From NCBI RefSeq assembly GCF_937898925.1, contig NZ_CALDKF010000057.1:1-21818 (forward strand): a stretch of 21,818 nucleotides of DNA. Reading direction: 5' to 3'. The DNA is from an uncultured Methanobrevibacter sp. Its GTDB lineage: Archaea > Methanobacteriota > Methanobacteria > Methanobacteriales > Methanobacteriaceae. The position numbers and the translations under genes were made by a program. The notes below the pieces were generated by a model that worked only from the letters and a program-made list of their open reading frames with translations, made no database searches and was not told where the DNA came from. This document shows, in pieces, positions 6,712 through 13,659 of the stretch. The first letter of the stretch is position 1. Each line of letters starts with the position of its first letter.

Positions 6712-7584
6712 ATGAATGAAATCATAGACAATTATAATGTTAATGCAGAAATGGAAATAGATAACAGCGAACTTGAAGACATAATGCTAATAGAACCTGG
6801 CATGATGACCATTGCAGATGAAGAGGAATTCTTCAGATTACTCAAAGAGGCAAAGCTTTTCATTCCAATCCAAATGGAAAAGGAAGAAGTATTTGACATT
6901 GAAAACCAAAGCGTTATAGACGTTATAAAGCCTATACCTCCACTTGGGTTCAATTTCATTTCCCTTAGCTTGAATGATGGAGGAAAAGCACTTGTTGCAT
7001 TCACAAGAAAGGAAATAATGAAGGAAATCAAGCTTAAGAAAGACCATATTGTAATGAATATGAGAGACCTTGCCAAAATCTTGTATGGATTTGGCGATAC
7101 CTTCTCATCAATCATCATCAATCCACAAACTGAGCATTCCATCATAGTCAACGCTTCCACACTTATAGACCTATTTAAGGAAAAGGCAAAAAATCCATTC
7201 ATTGCTTCACTTGAACAAACTTTAGCTACATTAAAGACTAATTCTGTAGCTCTTGACAATCATTACATGTTCTTTATAAGATCAGAATATGAATTCATGG
7301 AAAATGAGGCTGTAGATGGAATATTTACAGCAAAGATGCCACTGAGAGCATGCACTGACCCTAATTTCCAATCCAACCTTCCAATATTGCATAAGATAAT
7401 GATGTTTGAAGGCCAAAAGATATTGTACACTGGCAAAAGTGATGAAGTGACTGATTTCAATGTATTGATTGCACCAGGATGTGAGTTCCAAAAGTTCTAT
7501 GATGAAGATGGAGACACATCCGTATGGAGATGCATAAAACAGCCATTCTATGATAATCTCGAAGAAGAAGATGGTGAAGAATAA
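6712..7584 (+). CDS. SseB-like domain protein, first gene of a three-gene paralogue operon
   Basis: The product is 290 aa. The ATG at 6712 is used because AGGTGA (6701-6706) is then five bases away; an in-frame GTG at 6703 lies inside that site. After an acidic leader, the SseB-like unit spans about residues 30-160: FFRLLKEAKLFIPIQME, a KALVAFTRKEI strand-turn, a helix MRDLAKIL and SSIIINPQTE. A C-terminal extension of about 120 residues carries beta-rich stretches (HYMFFIRSEYEF, KILYTGKS) and ends in an acidic tail (DNLEEEDGEE). It is soluble. Its layout parallels the SseB-like protein at 3593 (domain plus unique C-terminal part), while the next two genes have the domain alone. Confidence 0.7.
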   Translation: MNEIIDNYNVNAEMEIDNSELEDIMLIEPGMMTIADEEEFFRLLKEAKLFIPIQMEKEEVFDIENQSVIDVIKPIPPLGFNFISLSLNDGGKALVAFTRKEIMKEIKLKKDHIVMNMRDLAKILYGFGDTFSSIIINPQTEHSIIVNASTLIDLFKEKAKNPFIASLEQTLATLKTNSVALDNHYMFFIRSEYEFMENEAVDGIFTAKMPLRACTDPNFQSNLPILHKIMMFEGQKILYTGKSDEVTDFNVLIAPGCEFQKFYDEDGDTSVWRCIKQPFYDNLEEEDGEE

Positions 7585-7598
7585 GCAAAAGTGATTAG

Positions 7599-8006
7599 AT
7601 GACTACATTAAACAATAAAAAGCTAAAGAAACTATTGAAATCCAAGTCAAGAGTTAAGATAGAACAGAACCCTGATATGTTCTATAAAGAACTTTTAAAA
7701 TCAGAAGTTTTTGTTCCAGTCATTGCAATGGAAAATGAGGAATCATTAAGCGATGGAGACACACTTGACTTGCAGATTGGCTTCTTTGATGAGGAAAATG
7801 GAGACCGCAACATATACCTGTTTACAGATACAAACGAATTGGAAAAGGCAGGATACCAAATCAAGTCAATAGCTGTAAACGTGATGGAATTATCATTCAT
7901 ATTGGCACAGTTTGACATTGATTTCAATTACATTGTAATAAATCCATACAGCGTTGATACATATAAGATAGACTTTGATGAATTTTTAGAGAAAAATAAC
8001 TTTTAA
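7599..8006 (+). CDS. SseB-like domain protein (single domain)
   Basis: The product is 135 aa, essentially one SseB-like unit: a basic N terminus (LNNKKLKKLLKSKSR), YKELLKSEVFVPVIAMEN, RNIYLFTDTNELEKAGYQ, MELSFILAQ and YIVINPYSVDTYKIDFDEFL. It follows the 6712 gene by 14 bases and precedes the next paralogue by 28, so the three are surely co-transcribed. No catalytic motif is evident; the fold is probably used for protein binding. The shared motifs with its neighbours (LF/VF-x-P, LFTD, INP) are read directly, and the family assignment comes from that pattern. Confidence 0.65.
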   Translation: MTTLNNKKLKKLLKSKSRVKIEQNPDMFYKELLKSEVFVPVIAMENEESLSDGDTLDLQIGFFDEENGDRNIYLFTDTNELEKAGYQIKSIAVNVMELSFILAQFDIDFNYIVINPYSVDTYKIDFDEFLEKNNF

Positions 8007-8034
8007 ATATTGATTCTTAATTCCCGTGATAAAA

Positions 8035-8532
8035 ATGAGCATACTCTATAATGATAAACTTGAAGAACTAATGAAAATACAATCAGAGATGAGCGAAGAG
8101 GAAAACGAACATTTCCTAAATGAATTCAGAAAATCAGAACTCCTGGTTCCTCTTCAAATTGAGCTCGATTCACTAGACCTTGAAAACATGAATCTAGAGG
8201 GATTGAATGAGATCAATAAGGAAGTCAAGTTTCATTTAAAATCCTTCGTAGGACCAAATGGTATCAAAGTCATCCCTATTTTTACAGATGAGGAAAACAT
8301 TCATGATGTTCAATTGAACACAACAGTGGGATCATTGTTTATGAGAGACTTGTACAAGTCCATAGTTCCAATTCAAGACAGCTTTGATCAAATCATCATC
8401 AATCCAAGTGCAGAAAACGAATATAAAATAAGCATTGACGACTTCTTAAGTCTCTTTGATGAGGAAAGGGAATTCGAAGACATGATGAAAGAGATTGAAG
8501 AGGAAATGCTTGAAGATGAAAAAATAGAGTAA
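8035..8532 (+). CDS. SseB-like domain protein with acidic tail
   Basis: The product is 165 aa. The ATG at 8035 follows GTGAT (8026-8030); a GTG at 8026 is in frame but lies within that site. The SseB-like unit runs from about residue 20: EFRKSELLVPLQIE, KVIPIFTDEENI, FMRDLYKSI, FDQIIINPSAENEYKISIDDFLSLF. It ends in a long Glu/Asp/Met-rich helix. This is the third gene of the operon and the last plus-strand gene before the hairpin element at 8627. Four SseB-like copies in under 5 kb suggest local duplication and divergence. Confidence 0.65.
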   Translation: MSILYNDKLEELMKIQSEMSEEENEHFLNEFRKSELLVPLQIELDSLDLENMNLEGLNEINKEVKFHLKSFVGPNGIKVIPIFTDEENIHDVQLNTTVGSLFMRDLYKSIVPIQDSFDQIIINPSAENEYKISIDDFLSLFDEEREFEDMMKEIEEEMLEDEKIE

Positions 8533-8626
8533 ACAATTGACTAAATGGAAAATTCTTACTAATCAAAATATTTAAATAGAAACAGAAATATATAAAATCA
8601 TGTAAGATTTTAAAGATAAAAGTATT

Positions 8627-8673
8627 CCTATATAGTCTCGTCGCGATGAGCGGCGAATTAGGTGCTATATAGG
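8627..8673. ncRNA. Candidate DUF3800-associated structured RNA or hairpin element
   Basis: This is a 47-base element with perfect 9-base terminal arms (CCTATATAG, 8627-8635, and CTATATAGG, 8665-8673) around a strikingly GC-rich core in AT-rich surroundings. The core holds a second hairpin, CTCGTCGCGATGAG (8637-8650), pairable on the plus strand with a G-U step that becomes an A-C mismatch on the minus strand. TCGC (8641-8644) could alternatively pair with GCGA (8653-8656). It ends 4 bases from the stop of the DUF3800 gene (8678). Conserved RNA motifs next to DUF3800 genes have been reported from comparative genomics and named DUF3800 motifs; whether this matches one is untested. Confidence 0.5.
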
Positions 8674-8677
8674 TTCT

Positions 8678-9283
8678 TTAATCTTCATATACTTTTTTTA
8701 CTGACTTGTTTTCAATTAATTTTTCAAATGCATCATTCTTATTTTCATATTTTTGATAGATAGACCAGGACAATAGGTCAGCAATCTGTAAACCTTTATA
8801 ATTAATAGAGTTTGCATGAATAAAAGAAATAGGATGATTTTTTAAATTGTTCAAATTCTTTTTAAAGACTTCATTGAAATTTTTAATTTGTATCTGATTC
8901 TTATTTTTATCTACAATTATAACAGTTTTATCATTTATCTCTATCAGATTCGCTAACTTTGAAGCTAAAATATCATATAAAATATTAATATCATTTTGAA
9001 AATCTAATTTATAAATATTCGATTTTTCAAAGACAATTGCAAAAACTTTATTATCAATTTTGTTTAATTTTACGATAATGTCCATATTAATGTCATTTGG
9101 AGTTTTTGTGGCCTTTAATTCATTAGATTTGTATATTCTCCTTTTATATTTACGATAAGTGTTTTTAACTAAATTATCTAATTTCTTTGGATTACTTACT
9201 AAGATAGCCACTAAAATGAAATAATGGGAACTGGAAGTTTTAAAACCTAAATCCCCACTTTCATCTATAAAAATATAATTCAT
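8678..9283 (-). CDS. DUF3800 domain protein
   Basis: The product is 201 aa, typical for the family. The diagnostic N-terminal FIDESGDLG (residues 5-13, with Asp7, Glu8 and Asp11) is followed by a strand HYFILVAILVS, a basic helix with NELKATK (Glu55), VIIVDKNKNQ (Asp125) and, near the C terminus, LQIADLLSWSIY (Asp169). The spaced acidic residues fit a metal-dependent, RNase H-like nuclease, as has been suggested for the family, but activity is unproven. Members are scattered in mobile and phage-like contexts. The ATG has no evident SD, so the mRNA may be leaderless. A compact hairpin lies right after its stop codon. Confidence 0.8.
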   Translation of the reverse strand: MNYIFIDESGDLGFKTSSSHYFILVAILVSNPKKLDNLVKNTYRKYKRRIYKSNELKATKTPNDINMDIIVKLNKIDNKVFAIVFEKSNIYKLDFQNDINILYDILASKLANLIEINDKTVIIVDKNKNQIQIKNFNEVFKKNLNNLKNHPISFIHANSINYKGLQIADLLSWSIYQKYENKNDAFEKLIENKSVKKVYED

Positions 9284-9653
9284 AAAATATAATATGGGTA
9301 AAATCCCTTAAAAACCTTTTTAAAGACCATTTTGATTATTAATTTGTAAAATAACTATAAAATTTGAATTAAATTAAAAAAATAATAATAATTAAAAAAT
9401 TATATTAAAAATAAAAGATTATAATAAGATTAAAACTATTTTAAAATTAAATTTAAAAATAGGAAAAAATAACAAAAATTTTCATATAAAACTATTAAAA
9501 AAGTCATTAATTAAAATAATGCCCAAATTAAAAAAAACATTCTTTAGTTGAAAAGTTGATCCCTAATTTTTAATTCCAAATTATTCTTTTATATATTAAA
9601 CTGTACATGACACATACAAATCACATTAGATACCACTAGTAAATAAAGAATTA
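9284..9653. other. AT-rich intergenic region, no gene seen
   Basis: This stretch is built mostly of A/T runs such as AAATTAAAAAAATAATAATA and has no supported ORF. The upstream side of the DUF3800 gene lies at its left end. A plus-strand TATA-like TTTTATATATTAA near 9590 has no obvious gene after it. Confidence 0.5.
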
Positions 9654-9818
9654 TTAGATATAACCATTAATGAATAATACAAAAAATAGAATAGCTAATA
9701 AAACAGCAATAAAAACTAAAAATAAAGCCCCTTCTTTTGAAAATGGACTTACTGGTGCACAAGTACCATTGGAACAATTCTCATCAATTTGACAATTATC
9801 TTCTTTAGACACTTTCAT
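9654..9818 (-). CDS. Small single-span membrane protein with Cys-rich N terminus
   Basis: The product is 54 aa from the ATG at 9818. GGTGAT overlaps that ATG, which would place a GTG at 9812 (giving 52 aa) at normal spacing, so the start is uncertain. The N-terminal third is DNCQIDENCSNGTCAP, with three cysteines. The rest is one strongly hydrophobic helix (about 30-50, GALFLVFIAVLLAILFFVLF) followed by a short tail. It is likely an integral membrane protein with the Cys segment on one face, perhaps binding metal or forming disulfides (inference). It has the same strand and direction as rubrerythrin upstream, with about 145 bases between them. Confidence 0.65.
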   Translation of the reverse strand: MKVSKEDNCQIDENCSNGTCAPVSPFSKEGALFLVFIAVLLAILFFVLFINGYI

Positions 9819-9964
9819 CACCAAAAAATAGATTTAAAATAACCTTAAATAATCATAAATAAATTTAAAATAATTACTGTTTTTTAATAAATTTAATAAA
9901 AATAGCTAAAAAATATAAAAAAATGCTATTAATGAAAAATCATTAATAGCGAAAATCAATCAAC

Positions 9965-10510
9965 TTATTTGAAGTTGGTTGCTCTTTCTTCGAAGTAAGA
10001 TTGAGGGTGTTTACATACTGGGCAAATTACAGGAGCATCGGTTCCTTTAATTATGTGACCACAGTTAATACATTTCCATTCAATTTCTTCTTCTTTCTTG
10101 AATACGGTTTCGCCTTCAACATTAGCGAGTAAAGCTCTGTATCTTTCTTCGTGTTCTTTTTCGATGTTACCAACCATGGTGAATAAACCTGCGATTTCAT
10201 CGAAACCTTCTTCTCTAGCGGTTTCTGCGAATTCTTTGTACATTTCAGTCCATTCTTCGTTTTCACCATCAGCTGCTGCGTTTAAGTTAGCAATAGTGTC
10301 TGGAACTTCTCCATCGTGTAAAAGTTTGAACCAGATTTTTGCATGTTCTTTTTCGTTTTTGGAAGTTTCCATAAAGATATCGTGGATTTGTACGTATCCT
10401 TCTTTTTTAGCTTTACTTGCAAAGTATTGGTATTTAGCATGAGCTTGAGATTCACCAGCGAAAGCTGCTGCTAAGTTAGCTTCGGTTTTAGTACCTTTTA
10501 AATCTGCCAT
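9965..10510 (-). CDS. Rubrerythrin
   Basis: The product is 181 aa from the ATG at 10510, which has AGGTGAT (complement of 10515-10521) four bases away; an in-frame GTG just upstream is part of that site. The ferritin-like diiron domain (about 5-130) shows Glu20 (AGESQAH), NEKEH (Glu53, His56), Glu residues near 93-100 and IEKEH (117-120). The C-terminal rubredoxin-like domain has CINC (147-150) and CPVC (163-166) binding one iron. Rubrerythrins reduce hydrogen peroxide in the cytoplasm of anaerobes using electrons passed through rubredoxin. Codon use is the smoothest in the window, suggesting high expression. The promoter region holds two perfect palindromes. Confidence 0.95.
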   Translation of the reverse strand: MADLKGTKTEANLAAAFAGESQAHAKYQYFASKAKKEGYVQIHDIFMETSKNEKEHAKIWFKLLHDGEVPDTIANLNAAADGENEEWTEMYKEFAETAREEGFDEIAGLFTMVGNIEKEHEERYRALLANVEGETVFKKEEEIEWKCINCGHIIKGTDAPVICPVCKHPQSYFEERATNFK

Positions 10511-10529
10511 TATAATCACCTAAATTTTT

Positions 10530-10545
10530 TTAACACATGTGTTAA
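10530..10545. promoter_or_regulatory. 16-bp perfect palindrome at the rubrerythrin transcription start
   Basis: TTAACACATGTGTTAA reads the same on both strands and lies 20 bases before the rubrerythrin ATG. It covers the transcription start expected if CATTTAAG (minus strand, near 10546-10553) is the TATA box. It looks like an operator for a dimeric regulator. Flanking it, AATTCTT (10544-10550) and AAGAATT (10559-10565) form another inverted pair. Confidence 0.5.
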
Positions 10546-10569
10546 TTCTTAAATGAATAAGAATTCAGT

Positions 10570-10585
10570 AGTAGTTTAAACTACT
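10570..10585. promoter_or_regulatory. Second 16-bp perfect palindrome upstream of rubrerythrin
   Basis: AGTAGTTTAAACTACT is a perfect palindrome 25 bases upstream of the first. Its centre, TTTAAA, could itself serve as a TATA element, in which case binding of a regulator would directly block the basal factors. Its sequence is unrelated to the first palindrome, which suggests a second regulator. Confidence 0.45.
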
Positions 10586-10707
10586 TAAAACTATTTTAGT
10601 TTTGAATGTTAATAAATATTTCTAAAATATTTAATAATTTTATATGAATCAAAACAAATATGACAACAAATTAGAGATTTGCTAAAAAGAAAAATAGAAA
10701 AATAGAA

Positions 10708-10866
10708 TTAACCCCAATCAAATATATTGCCATACTCTTCGAAAAGAGCTTCAAGCACCTTACCAAACTCTATTTCTTTTTGAGTGGGTGGCCTATTCAA
10801 ATATTTCCAAAATCTGATAGCTGCTTCCCCCTCCAACATAGGAGTTTCACCTATTGGTCTTGCCAT
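10708..10866 (-). CDS. Small 'ARPIGETP' protein, possible antitoxin
   Basis: The product is 52 aa, with AGGTGAT (complement of 10871-10877) four bases before its ATG. It reads MARPIGETPMLEGEAAIRFW, then a PPTQKE turn and a helix EIEFGKVLEALFEEYG. The opening (A-R-P-I-x-E-T-P-x-L-x-G-x-x-A-x-R-F) is a pattern I have seen in many short archaeal and cyanobacterial proteins of unknown role. It is transcribed away from the GNAT gene at 11186, with 319 bases between the start codons. Pairing it with that GNAT as an antitoxin is inference. Its compact size and excellent ribosome binding site make it a real gene. Confidence 0.7.
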   Translation of the reverse strand: MARPIGETPMLEGEAAIRFWKYLNRPPTQKEIEFGKVLEALFEEYGNIFDWG

Positions 10867-11185
10867 AAAAATCACCTCAAATTTTTTTAATAATTGATAA
10901 TTAAAAAACTATTTAAAATTCATCATATTTAAATTTAACTAAATATAAAGAATTATTTTAAAATTTAAACCCTATATTATCCTTTAAATCAAAAAATATT
11001 CATAAATAGTTTACTATTTATAAAAATTAGGGAAATAAAACTTTTTCAGATTAAAAATTTCAAAATAAATAAAAAATTGATTTAAAATGATTAAATTATA
11101 ATTTAACTAAAAAATTATAATCAAAATGGAAAAATAAGCCCATAAATAATTAATTTTAAATATTAAAACCAATATAATAAGTTAT
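10867..11185. other. Divergent AT-rich intergenic region
   Basis: This is the shared upstream region of the 52-aa gene and the GNAT gene. Besides the minus-strand ribosome binding site at 10871-10877 and a TTTTAAATAT TATA-like stretch (about 11154-11163) placed about 26 bases before the GNAT ATG, I see only A/T runs and no ORF. Confidence 0.45.
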
Positions 11186-11764
11186 ATGAAATTTAAAGAT
11201 AAAAAATGCGATTTTAAAATAGAATTATTAAATCAATACCACAACTTATCCAGCTTTGACTGTGGGGATGATGATTTAAACGAGTTTTTAAAAAAAGATG
11301 CATTTATAGAACAAAAGAAAAAATTGAGTCTTACTCATTTAATATTTTATCAAGGCGAAGTTATAGGATATTTCTCATTATTAACAGATAAAATAAGTGT
11401 TAAAAACTTAAAAAATAGAGAAATCAAAGAAAATATAAAAACAAATTTAAAAAATAACTATAAAACAATCCCTTCAGTAAAAATTGGAAGATTAGCCATC
11501 GATAAGAAATATGCCAAAAAAGGAATAGGATCATTCATATTAAATAACTTGATTATCACACTTAATGAAATATCAAAAAAAGATATTGGATTTAGATTAA
11601 TTAGCGTAGAGGGATATGCGGAAGCTTATCATTTTTATACAACCAACAATTTTGTACCTCTACAAAATGATGGGATATTTTTATCAAAGATTAATAAAAT
11701 TATAGAAAGAGACCCAAAAAGACCGATTAACTTAGTTTTAGATTTAGAAAAAATTGGGTTATAA
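11186..11764 (+). CDS. GNAT acetyltransferase, TacT/AtaT-like
   Basis: The product is 192 aa. FDCGDDDLNEFLKKDA (24-39) is the N-terminal signature of the tRNA-acetylating GNAT toxins and their relatives. The acetyl-CoA-binding motif A is VKIGRLAIDKKYAKKGIGS (98-116, with R/Q-x-x-G-x-G/A as KKGIGS), and EAYHFYTTNNFV (146-157) carries the usual late aromatic residues. Such enzymes block translation by acetylating aminoacyl-tRNA, or are ordinary acetyltransferases. It is about 20 residues longer than many TacT-type toxins. No SD precedes the ATG and a TATA-like element lies about 26 bases upstream, so the mRNA is probably leaderless. The usual ribbon-helix-helix antitoxin is absent; the divergent 52-aa gene is the only small neighbour. 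Confidence 0.8.
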   Translation: MKFKDKKCDFKIELLNQYHNLSSFDCGDDDLNEFLKKDAFIEQKKKLSLTHLIFYQGEVIGYFSLLTDKISVKNLKNREIKENIKTNLKNNYKTIPSVKIGRLAIDKKYAKKGIGSFILNNLIITLNEISKKDIGFRLISVEGYAEAYHFYTTNNFVPLQNDGIFLSKINKIIERDPKRPINLVLDLEKIGL

Positions 11765-11768
11765 ATGA

Positions 11769-12422
11769 TTAAATCCTAATCACTTCTTCAGTGCTTACAA
11801 TCATGTTCACGTTTTTATCATGGATTTCAGTAGGAACATGATCAATCAATTGAAACGGATGGATTGTAGTGACTAAAGGAGTGTCTTCGTTAATAAGATT
11901 CTTTTTAAAAAGGTCTTCGATTTCCCTATCTCCATATCCCTTTCCTTTCCCAATTCGATTTCCACATCTATCTACACCAACAGAGCCTTCAACAAGCATG
12001 TCAATAACCATGTCTAATGAATCATCTTTTGGACTATTTAAATTATCTTCGCCAAAATCAAAAAACTTAGAGCAATGATTGAATGCTCCTTCCTTTGTTG
12101 ATGCTTCCCTTTCCTTTCCATCTAACTTGTTTCCCTCAAGAAAGAGATATCCATGTTCAAGGTTAGGGCTTGCCATAATGAGATTCTTATTTTCCTTTAA
12201 AGCAAGATATCTAACTGGAATCTGAGCAGAATCAGGACTGCAAAAAATAGTTTTTGAATTCTTCCATTCATCAGTGCCCGCCAGCAACCCAGCTGCAATG
12301 TCTGATCCTTTAAAATCAGGAATCTTTCCATAATCTCCATTAGGTCTTAAAGACTGGCCTTCCTTAAACAATTTATCATAAATTGATTTTCTAATAGAAT
12401 CCTTTTCTTCCTTTAAAGACAT
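11769..12422 (-). CDS. 5-formyltetrahydrofolate cyclo-ligase family protein
   Basis: The product is 217 aa. It matches the archaeal branch of the family: an N-terminal helical region (EEKDSIRKSIYDKLF), beta/alpha segments, an EGSVGVD strand-turn (145-151) and the nucleotide-binding GNRIGKGKGYGDREI (154-168), followed by VTTIHPFQLID (184-194) and a C-terminal MIVSTEEV strand. In bacteria and eukaryotes the enzyme turns 5-formyl-THF plus ATP into methenyl-THF. Methanogens use tetrahydromethanopterin, so the substrate here is unclear. The gene converges with the GNAT gene with four bases between stops. No clear SD is seen before the ATG. Confidence 0.85.
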   Translation of the reverse strand: MSLKEEKDSIRKSIYDKLFKEGQSLRPNGDYGKIPDFKGSDIAAGLLAGTDEWKNSKTIFCSPDSAQIPVRYLALKENKNLIMASPNLEHGYLFLEGNKLDGKEREASTKEGAFNHCSKFFDFGEDNLNSPKDDSLDMVIDMLVEGSVGVDRCGNRIGKGKGYGDREIEDLFKKNLINEDTPLVTTIHPFQLIDHVPTEIHDKNVNMIVSTEEVIRI

Positions 12423-12479
12423 AATATCAAATAAGAAAAAATTAACTAAAATAAAAAAATAAAAATAACTAAAAATTCA

Positions 12480-12902
12480 CTAAACAAATTCTAAAGTCTT
12501 ATACATCATCAAAAATCCTTCCTTATCAGGATTATCCTCTCCAAAGCCAAAGAAATTAAAGCTAAATGCATCCCTGTCATTGATTGTTGAGAGAGAATGG
12601 GTATTCAAAGGAGGTTCATGGCTTGTATCCTTTGCTACGAGTTCATGGGTTTCCTTGTTTCCAATAATGGTCAGATGAGAATCCTCCACAATTAAGCTGT
12701 CTTCCCTTGGAATGTCTTCGATTGCATTCTTAAGGTATTCCATAGACAACCCTTCCTGAGGATACTTGAATATCATGACTCTGCTGAATTTGCTGTCACA
12801 GTCAAGCACAGCTATGCAATTTTCAATATCCTCTGCTTCAATCAATTTCCAATTATTCGGATACTTAAAGCTTAATTCATCGTTTTTAAATAGATTAGAC
12901 AT
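12480..12902 (-). CDS. PsbP/DUF1795-like small protein (paralogue 1)
   Basis: The product is 140 aa, preceded by AAAGGAG. It begins with LSFKYPNNWKLIE (10-22), the entry motif of PsbP-like and DUF1795-type domains, followed by alternating strands (CIAVLDC, SRVMIFKY) and a helix (MEYLKNAIEDI), and ends FLMMYKTLEFV. There is no signal peptide, so it is cytoplasmic. The function is unknown. Two similar proteins lie at 13030 and 16658 on the same strand; all share F-K-Y-x-x-x-W at the start and an …TLEF/SIEFE/TFEIL end. Confidence 0.65.
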   Translation of the reverse strand: MSNLFKNDELSFKYPNNWKLIEAEDIENCIAVLDCDSKFSRVMIFKYPQEGLSMEYLKNAIEDIPREDSLIVEDSHLTIIGNKETHELVAKDTSHEPPLNTHSLSTINDRDAFSFNFFGFGEDNPDKEGFLMMYKTLEFV

Positions 12903-13003
12903 ACAAAACTCCTTTAAAATAAGATAAAAATTATTAAAAATTAAAATAGAAAATAATAGAAAAAAAGTAATTCTATATAATTAGGAAAAAATTTTGGTCA
13001 AGG

Positions 13004-13024
13004 TTTTTGACCGAAGGTCAAAAA
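13004..13024 (-). terminator. Hairpin in the 3' flank of the second PsbP-like gene
   Basis: TTTTTGACC (13004-13012) and GGTCAAAAA (13016-13024) are perfect 9-base complements around GAA, five bases after the stop of the 13030 gene. A further GGTCAA at 12996-13001 could pair alternatively with the TTGACC arm. It is likely a 3' end structure. Confidence 0.45.
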
Positions 13025-13029
13025 GCTTG

Positions 13030-13518
13030 TTATTCGAATTCAATGGAATCCATAAGAGCTAAATAATCATTGTAAGCATATGGGAATTCCTTAAAGTGCA
13101 TCAATTCAATTACATACATGCTTCCATCATTGATCAATGCAGAAGTATTGTTTTCTAAAGTTATACGCTTTTCATCATCTGATAACTCTTCAATGTTCTC
13201 TTTGACTTTCCCATCTTCCCCAATCACAGAATGGGCAATGATATTGTAAACTGGCATGCCATTAAGGTTTAGAATTCTAGATTCAACAATATTCCAACCT
13301 TGTTTTTTGAAATTCTCTTTAAATGGCTCTTCAATCTCAGCAACTGCATTGACTTCTCCAGCATCATTTTTATATACTGTAATTGTAGATGGATTGCCTT
13401 CTACAACTTTTACTAAAGCCTTGATACAATTTGGAGCGACCATTTCCTTGTTTTGTTCTTTCCAATTACTTAAGTATTTGAATTTGATTCCTTCTTCATC
13501 AAATTGGACTTCATCCAT
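13030..13518 (-). CDS. PsbP/DUF1795-like small protein (paralogue 2)
   Basis: The product is 162 aa, with GGTGATT close before its ATG. IKFKYLSNWKEQNKE (11-25) opens the PsbP-like unit, followed by NCIKALVKVVEG, STITVYK, a helix (PFKENFKKQGWNIVE), GMPVYNIIAHSV, and a C-terminal SMYVIELMHFKEF strand with the final helix ALMDSIEFE. It is soluble with no export signal. It lies about 130 bases upstream of paralogue 1 on the same strand and has its own 3' hairpin, so the two are probably separate transcription units. Confidence 0.65.
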   Translation of the reverse strand: MDEVQFDEEGIKFKYLSNWKEQNKEMVAPNCIKALVKVVEGNPSTITVYKNDAGEVNAVAEIEEPFKENFKKQGWNIVESRILNLNGMPVYNIIAHSVIGEDGKVKENIEELSDDEKRITLENNTSALINDGSMYVIELMHFKEFPYAYNDYLALMDSIEFE

Positions 13519-13659
13519 AGAATCACCATTTTCTAATTGATACCCAATAAACTATATAAAAATGAATTAATGATTAATGATTAGATTTCTTGAAAAATTT
13601 TAGATTAAATAGACTAGGCAATAGACTAGCAAATTAGAATTCACTATGATTAAAGAAAC

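Noticed and set aside
6732..7259. Long open frame on the minus strand opposite the first SseB-like gene
   Set aside because: It mirrors the codons of a well-supported plus-strand gene, is Ser/Ile-rich with no ribosome binding site, and matches no family.
8627..8673. Hammerhead-ribozyme-like words (GATGAG…CGAA) in the hairpin element
   Set aside because: The conserved CUGAUGA box reads GCGAUGA, stem II would be one pair, and the junction toward stem III has seven extra bases. The catalytic core does not fit.
8627..8673. Miniature transposable element with terminal inverted repeats
   Set aside because: There is no target-site duplication at the edges (ATT versus TTC) and only one copy is in the window.
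9589..9640. Plus-strand promoter (TTTTATATATTAA) for a short gene
   Set aside because: The only ORF after it is about 10 codons. The opposite strand here holds the end of the small membrane protein gene, so the TATA-like string is probably chance in AT-rich DNA.
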